The notes under the pieces were generated by a model. That model did no database searches. It was given only the letters and a program-made list of their open reading frames with translations, and had not been told where the DNA came from. From NCBI GenBank assembly GCA_031288675.1, contig JAITQY010000008.1, forward strand, positions 1-14,654: DNA of 14,654 bases, in the 5' to 3' direction. The translations under genes and the position numbers were made by a program. Below are positions 12,820-14,654 of this stretch, piece by piece. The DNA comes from Oscillospiraceae bacterium. Its GTDB lineage: Bacteria; Bacillota; Clostridia; Oscillospirales; Oscillospiraceae. How positions within the stretch are numbered: position 1 is the first letter of the stretch; the number at the start of each line of letters is the position of its first letter.

Positions 12820-13572
12820 TTAATTTGCCTCCTCCGGATAAGCGTCTTTGTAAACTCCCAACGGGTAATACGGCATCATATTCTCCCGAAGCCAGACGAG
12901 GGATTCGTTAGGCTCTAAGCCCCAGTTGGTCGGGCAGGCGGACAGTACTTCGATAATGCTGTAGCCTTTGCCGTTTACTTGGTTTTCAAAAGCGCGTTTA
13001 ATAGCCTTTTTCGCGGCGCGGACATTTTTTACGTTATCCACCGAAACGCGCTGAGCCAGCGCGACTCCGTCAAGCTGAGAGATAAGCTCCATAACGCGTA
13101 TCGGATTGCCGCTGTAAGCGGTATCGCGACCGTAAGGAGTGGTCTGTGTGACCTGACCCGGCAGACTTGTAGGAGCCATCTGACCGCCGGTCATGCCGTA
13201 AATCGCGTTGTTGACGAAGATAACGGTGATGTTCTCTCCGCGTGTAGCGGCGTGAATAGTCTCTGCCATTCCGATAGCGGCGAGGTCGCCGTCGCCCTGA
13301 TAGGCGAAGACGATGTTTTCCGGTTTGGCGCGCTTCAGACCGGTTGCGACAGCCGGTGCGCGTCCGTGCGCCGCTTCGACCATATCGCAGGCGAAATAGT
13401 TATACGCGAGTACCGCGCAGCCTACGGGCGCAACGCCGACCGTTCGACCCTCAATACCGAGTTCGTCGATAGTTTCAGCGACGAGCCTGTGAATTATTCC
13501 GTGCGTGCAACCCGGACAGTAATGGAATATATCGTCCGTCAAAGCCTTAGGCTTCTGAAATACAATTGCCAT
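12820..13572 (-). CDS. korB: 2-oxoacid:ferredoxin oxidoreductase, beta (TPP-binding) subunit
   Basis: A 250-residue subunit that binds thiamine diphosphate and probably one 4Fe-4S cluster. Candidate cluster ligands are C19 and C22 in HYCPGCTHG, C52 in PVGCAV and C213 in SACPTNWG. The thiamine-binding motif runs from GDGD (93-96) to NNAIYGMTGGQ (121-131), as in this family. Length is normal for KorB/VorA-type beta subunits. The start has GGAGG with 9 nt spacing and lies 50 nt after the alpha stop. It works with the alpha and gamma subunits beside it; a small ferredoxin-like delta subunit is often encoded before alpha and would lie outside the window. Confidence 0.94.
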   Translation of the reverse strand: MAIVFQKPKALTDDIFHYCPGCTHGIIHRLVAETIDELGIEGRTVGVAPVGCAVLAYNYFACDMVEAAHGRAPAVATGLKRAKPENIVFAYQGDGDLAAIGMAETIHAATRGENITVIFVNNAIYGMTGGQMAPTSLPGQVTQTTPYGRDTAYSGNPIRVMELISQLDGVALAQRVSVDNVKNVRAAKKAIKRAFENQVNGKGYSIIEVLSACPTNWGLEPNESLVWLRENMMPYYPLGVYKDAYPEEAN

Positions 13573-13622
13573 TTGTATAATCCTCCTGTGAGTAATAGTT
13601 AATGTTACGCGAAACGCGGGGG

Positions 13623-14654
13623 TTACGCCAGCTTTTTGATTTCCGCAAGAACCTCCGCCGGAGTAGGGATAACACCGCCGGTACGACCGAAAAATTCTAC
13701 CGGTTTTTTGCCGTTTACGGCGAGCCGAACGTCGTCAACCATCTGACCCATACTCATCTCAACGGTAAGGAATGCTTTGGCGGTTCCGGAGAGACGCTGA
13801 AGAGCAGCGGTCGGGAACGGCCAAAGTGAAATCGGGCGAAGCAGACCGGCTTTGATACCGTCCGCGCGCGCCTGAACAACCGCGCTGCGGCTGACACGCG
13901 CGCTTGCTCCGTAAGCGACGACAATAATGTCCGCGTCATCAGTATAGACTTCTTCAGCCATTTGGTAGCTGGATTTCAGTTCGTCATATCGTGATTGACG
14001 TTCATGTATCGTTTTCTCTAACAGGTACGGATCAAGATAAAGGGAGTTGGTGATATTTTTCTTCCGTTTGCCGCCGTGACCGTCCGTAGCCCATGACTTG
14101 GGGGCGGGAGCGACGGCTGCCGCATCGGGGAGTTCAACGGGTTCCATCATTTGCCCGAGCATACCGTCGGCGAGGATCATAGCGGGCATACGGTACTTGT
14201 CGCCAAGCTCGAACGCCTTGAATACGAGATCGACCATCTCCTGAACGGTGCTGGGCGCGAAAACTATCAAATGCGCGTCGCCGTGTCCGACACCGCGCGT
14301 AGCCTGATAGTAATCCGCCTGACCAGGCTGGATGCCGCCCAGACCTGGACCTCCGCGCTGTACGTTTACGATAAGAGCGGGAAGGTCGGAGCCGATAAGG
14401 TAGCTGATACCTTCGGATTTCAGGCTTACGCCAGGACTGCTGGAGCTTGTCATAACCCTAACCCCTGCGCTGCTTGCGCCGAGAACCATATTTATAGCGG
14501 CGACTTCGCTTTCGGCTTGCAGATAAATTCCGCCGATTTTAGGCATTTTTTTTGCCATATACGCCGCAAGTTCAGTCTGCGGAGTTATCGGGTATCCGAA
14601 GAAATGCTTGCAGCCAGCGAGAATAGCGGCTTCGGCAAGCGCTTCGTTACCTTT
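13623..14654 (-). CDS. vorB: 2-oxoacid:ferredoxin oxidoreductase, alpha subunit (VorB/KorA type), 5' end cut off
   Basis: 343 residues are visible and the frame stays open to the right edge of the window, so the start codon lies outside. The visible protein begins KGNEALAEAAILAGCKHFF, which is normally only about 8-15 residues from the start, followed by GYPITPQTE, the conserved 2-oxoacid-binding loop of this family. Further on come LQAESEVAAINMVLGAS, MTSSSSPGVSLKSEGISYL, VNVQRGGPGLGGIQPGQADY and GHGDAHLIVFAPSTVQEM, all strongly typical of the alpha chain annotated as VorB in Clostridia. An in-frame ATG at 14558 is internal and not the start. The set alpha-beta-gamma would supply reduced ferredoxin or, run backwards, fix CO2. 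The branched-chain substrate implied by the VorB name is uncertain. Confidence 0.93.
   Translation of the reverse strand, partial: KGNEALAEAAILAGCKHFFGYPITPQTELAAYMAKKMPKIGGIYLQAESEVAAINMVLGASSAGVRVMTSSSSPGVSLKSEGISYLIGSDLPALIVNVQRGGPGLGGIQPGQADYYQATRGVGHGDAHLIVFAPSTVQEMVDLVFKAFELGDKYRMPAMILADGMLGQMMEPVELPDAAAVAPAPKSWATDGHGGKRKKNITNSLYLDPYLLEKTIHERQSRYDELKSSYQMAEEVYTDDADIIVVAYGASARVSRSAVVQARADGIKAGLLRPISLWPFPTAALQRLSGTAKAFLTVEMSMGQMVDDVRLAVNGKKPVEFFGRTGGVIPTPAEVLAEIKKLA

Noticed and set aside
12979..13602. 207-codon + strand frame opposite the beta subunit gene.
   Set aside because: Shadow of a conserved gene; no recognisable protein features.

Overview
The window looks like chromosomal DNA from an anaerobic Gram-positive bacterium of the Clostridia type. 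Evidence: consensus sigma-A promoters (TTGACA, 17-bp spacer, TATAAT or TACAAT, often with an extended -10 TG), strong GGAGG ribosome binding sites before most genes, a SecG, a water-forming-type NADH oxidase and a ferredoxin-linked 2-oxoacid oxidoreductase. Codon use and moderate GC are even across the window, and I see no phage, insertion sequence, CRISPR array or clear foreign island. The species cannot be named from the sequence.

Layout. (1) 1-376: the 3' part of a 5S rRNA gene, a 16-bp hairpin, tRNA-Lys(CUU), tRNA-Glu(CUC) and a terminator, so this is the end of an rRNA operon with trailing tRNAs. (2) 381-1937 (-): an unusual single protein joining a flavodoxin-fold, Cys-rich NAD(P)H-dependent FMN reductase domain to a two-domain CE2-like SGNH esterase; divergent from it is nox (2092-3432, +). 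(3) 3488-5439 (-): mogA and moeA, the last steps of molybdenum/tungsten cofactor assembly, separated by a 257-bp spacer that holds a full-consensus promoter pointing the 'wrong' way (+). (4) 5567-6619 (-): a UroD-superfamily protein with its own promoter, back to back with (5) the + strand run secG-proC-truB-ribF (6816-9506), where a short TruB overlaps the start of RibF by 41 nt. (6) 9566-14654 (-): read right to left, the alpha (cut by the window edge), beta and gamma subunits of a 2-oxoacid:ferredoxin oxidoreductase, then proB, then a single ABC exporter half-subunit with a degenerate catalytic site.

How they fit: most genes are housekeeping (translation, protein export, proline, flavin cofactors). 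There is a redox theme of FMN/FAD supply (ribF), flavoenzymes (the fusion protein, nox), ferredoxin-linked oxoacid oxidation and Mo/W cofactor. proB and proC lie in the same window on opposite strands; proA is not present.

The most unusual items are the reductase-esterase fusion, the orphan promoter antisense to moeA, the truncated TruB overlapping ribF, and the partnerless degenerate ABC half-transporter. No new multi-gene defence or mobile system is evident.
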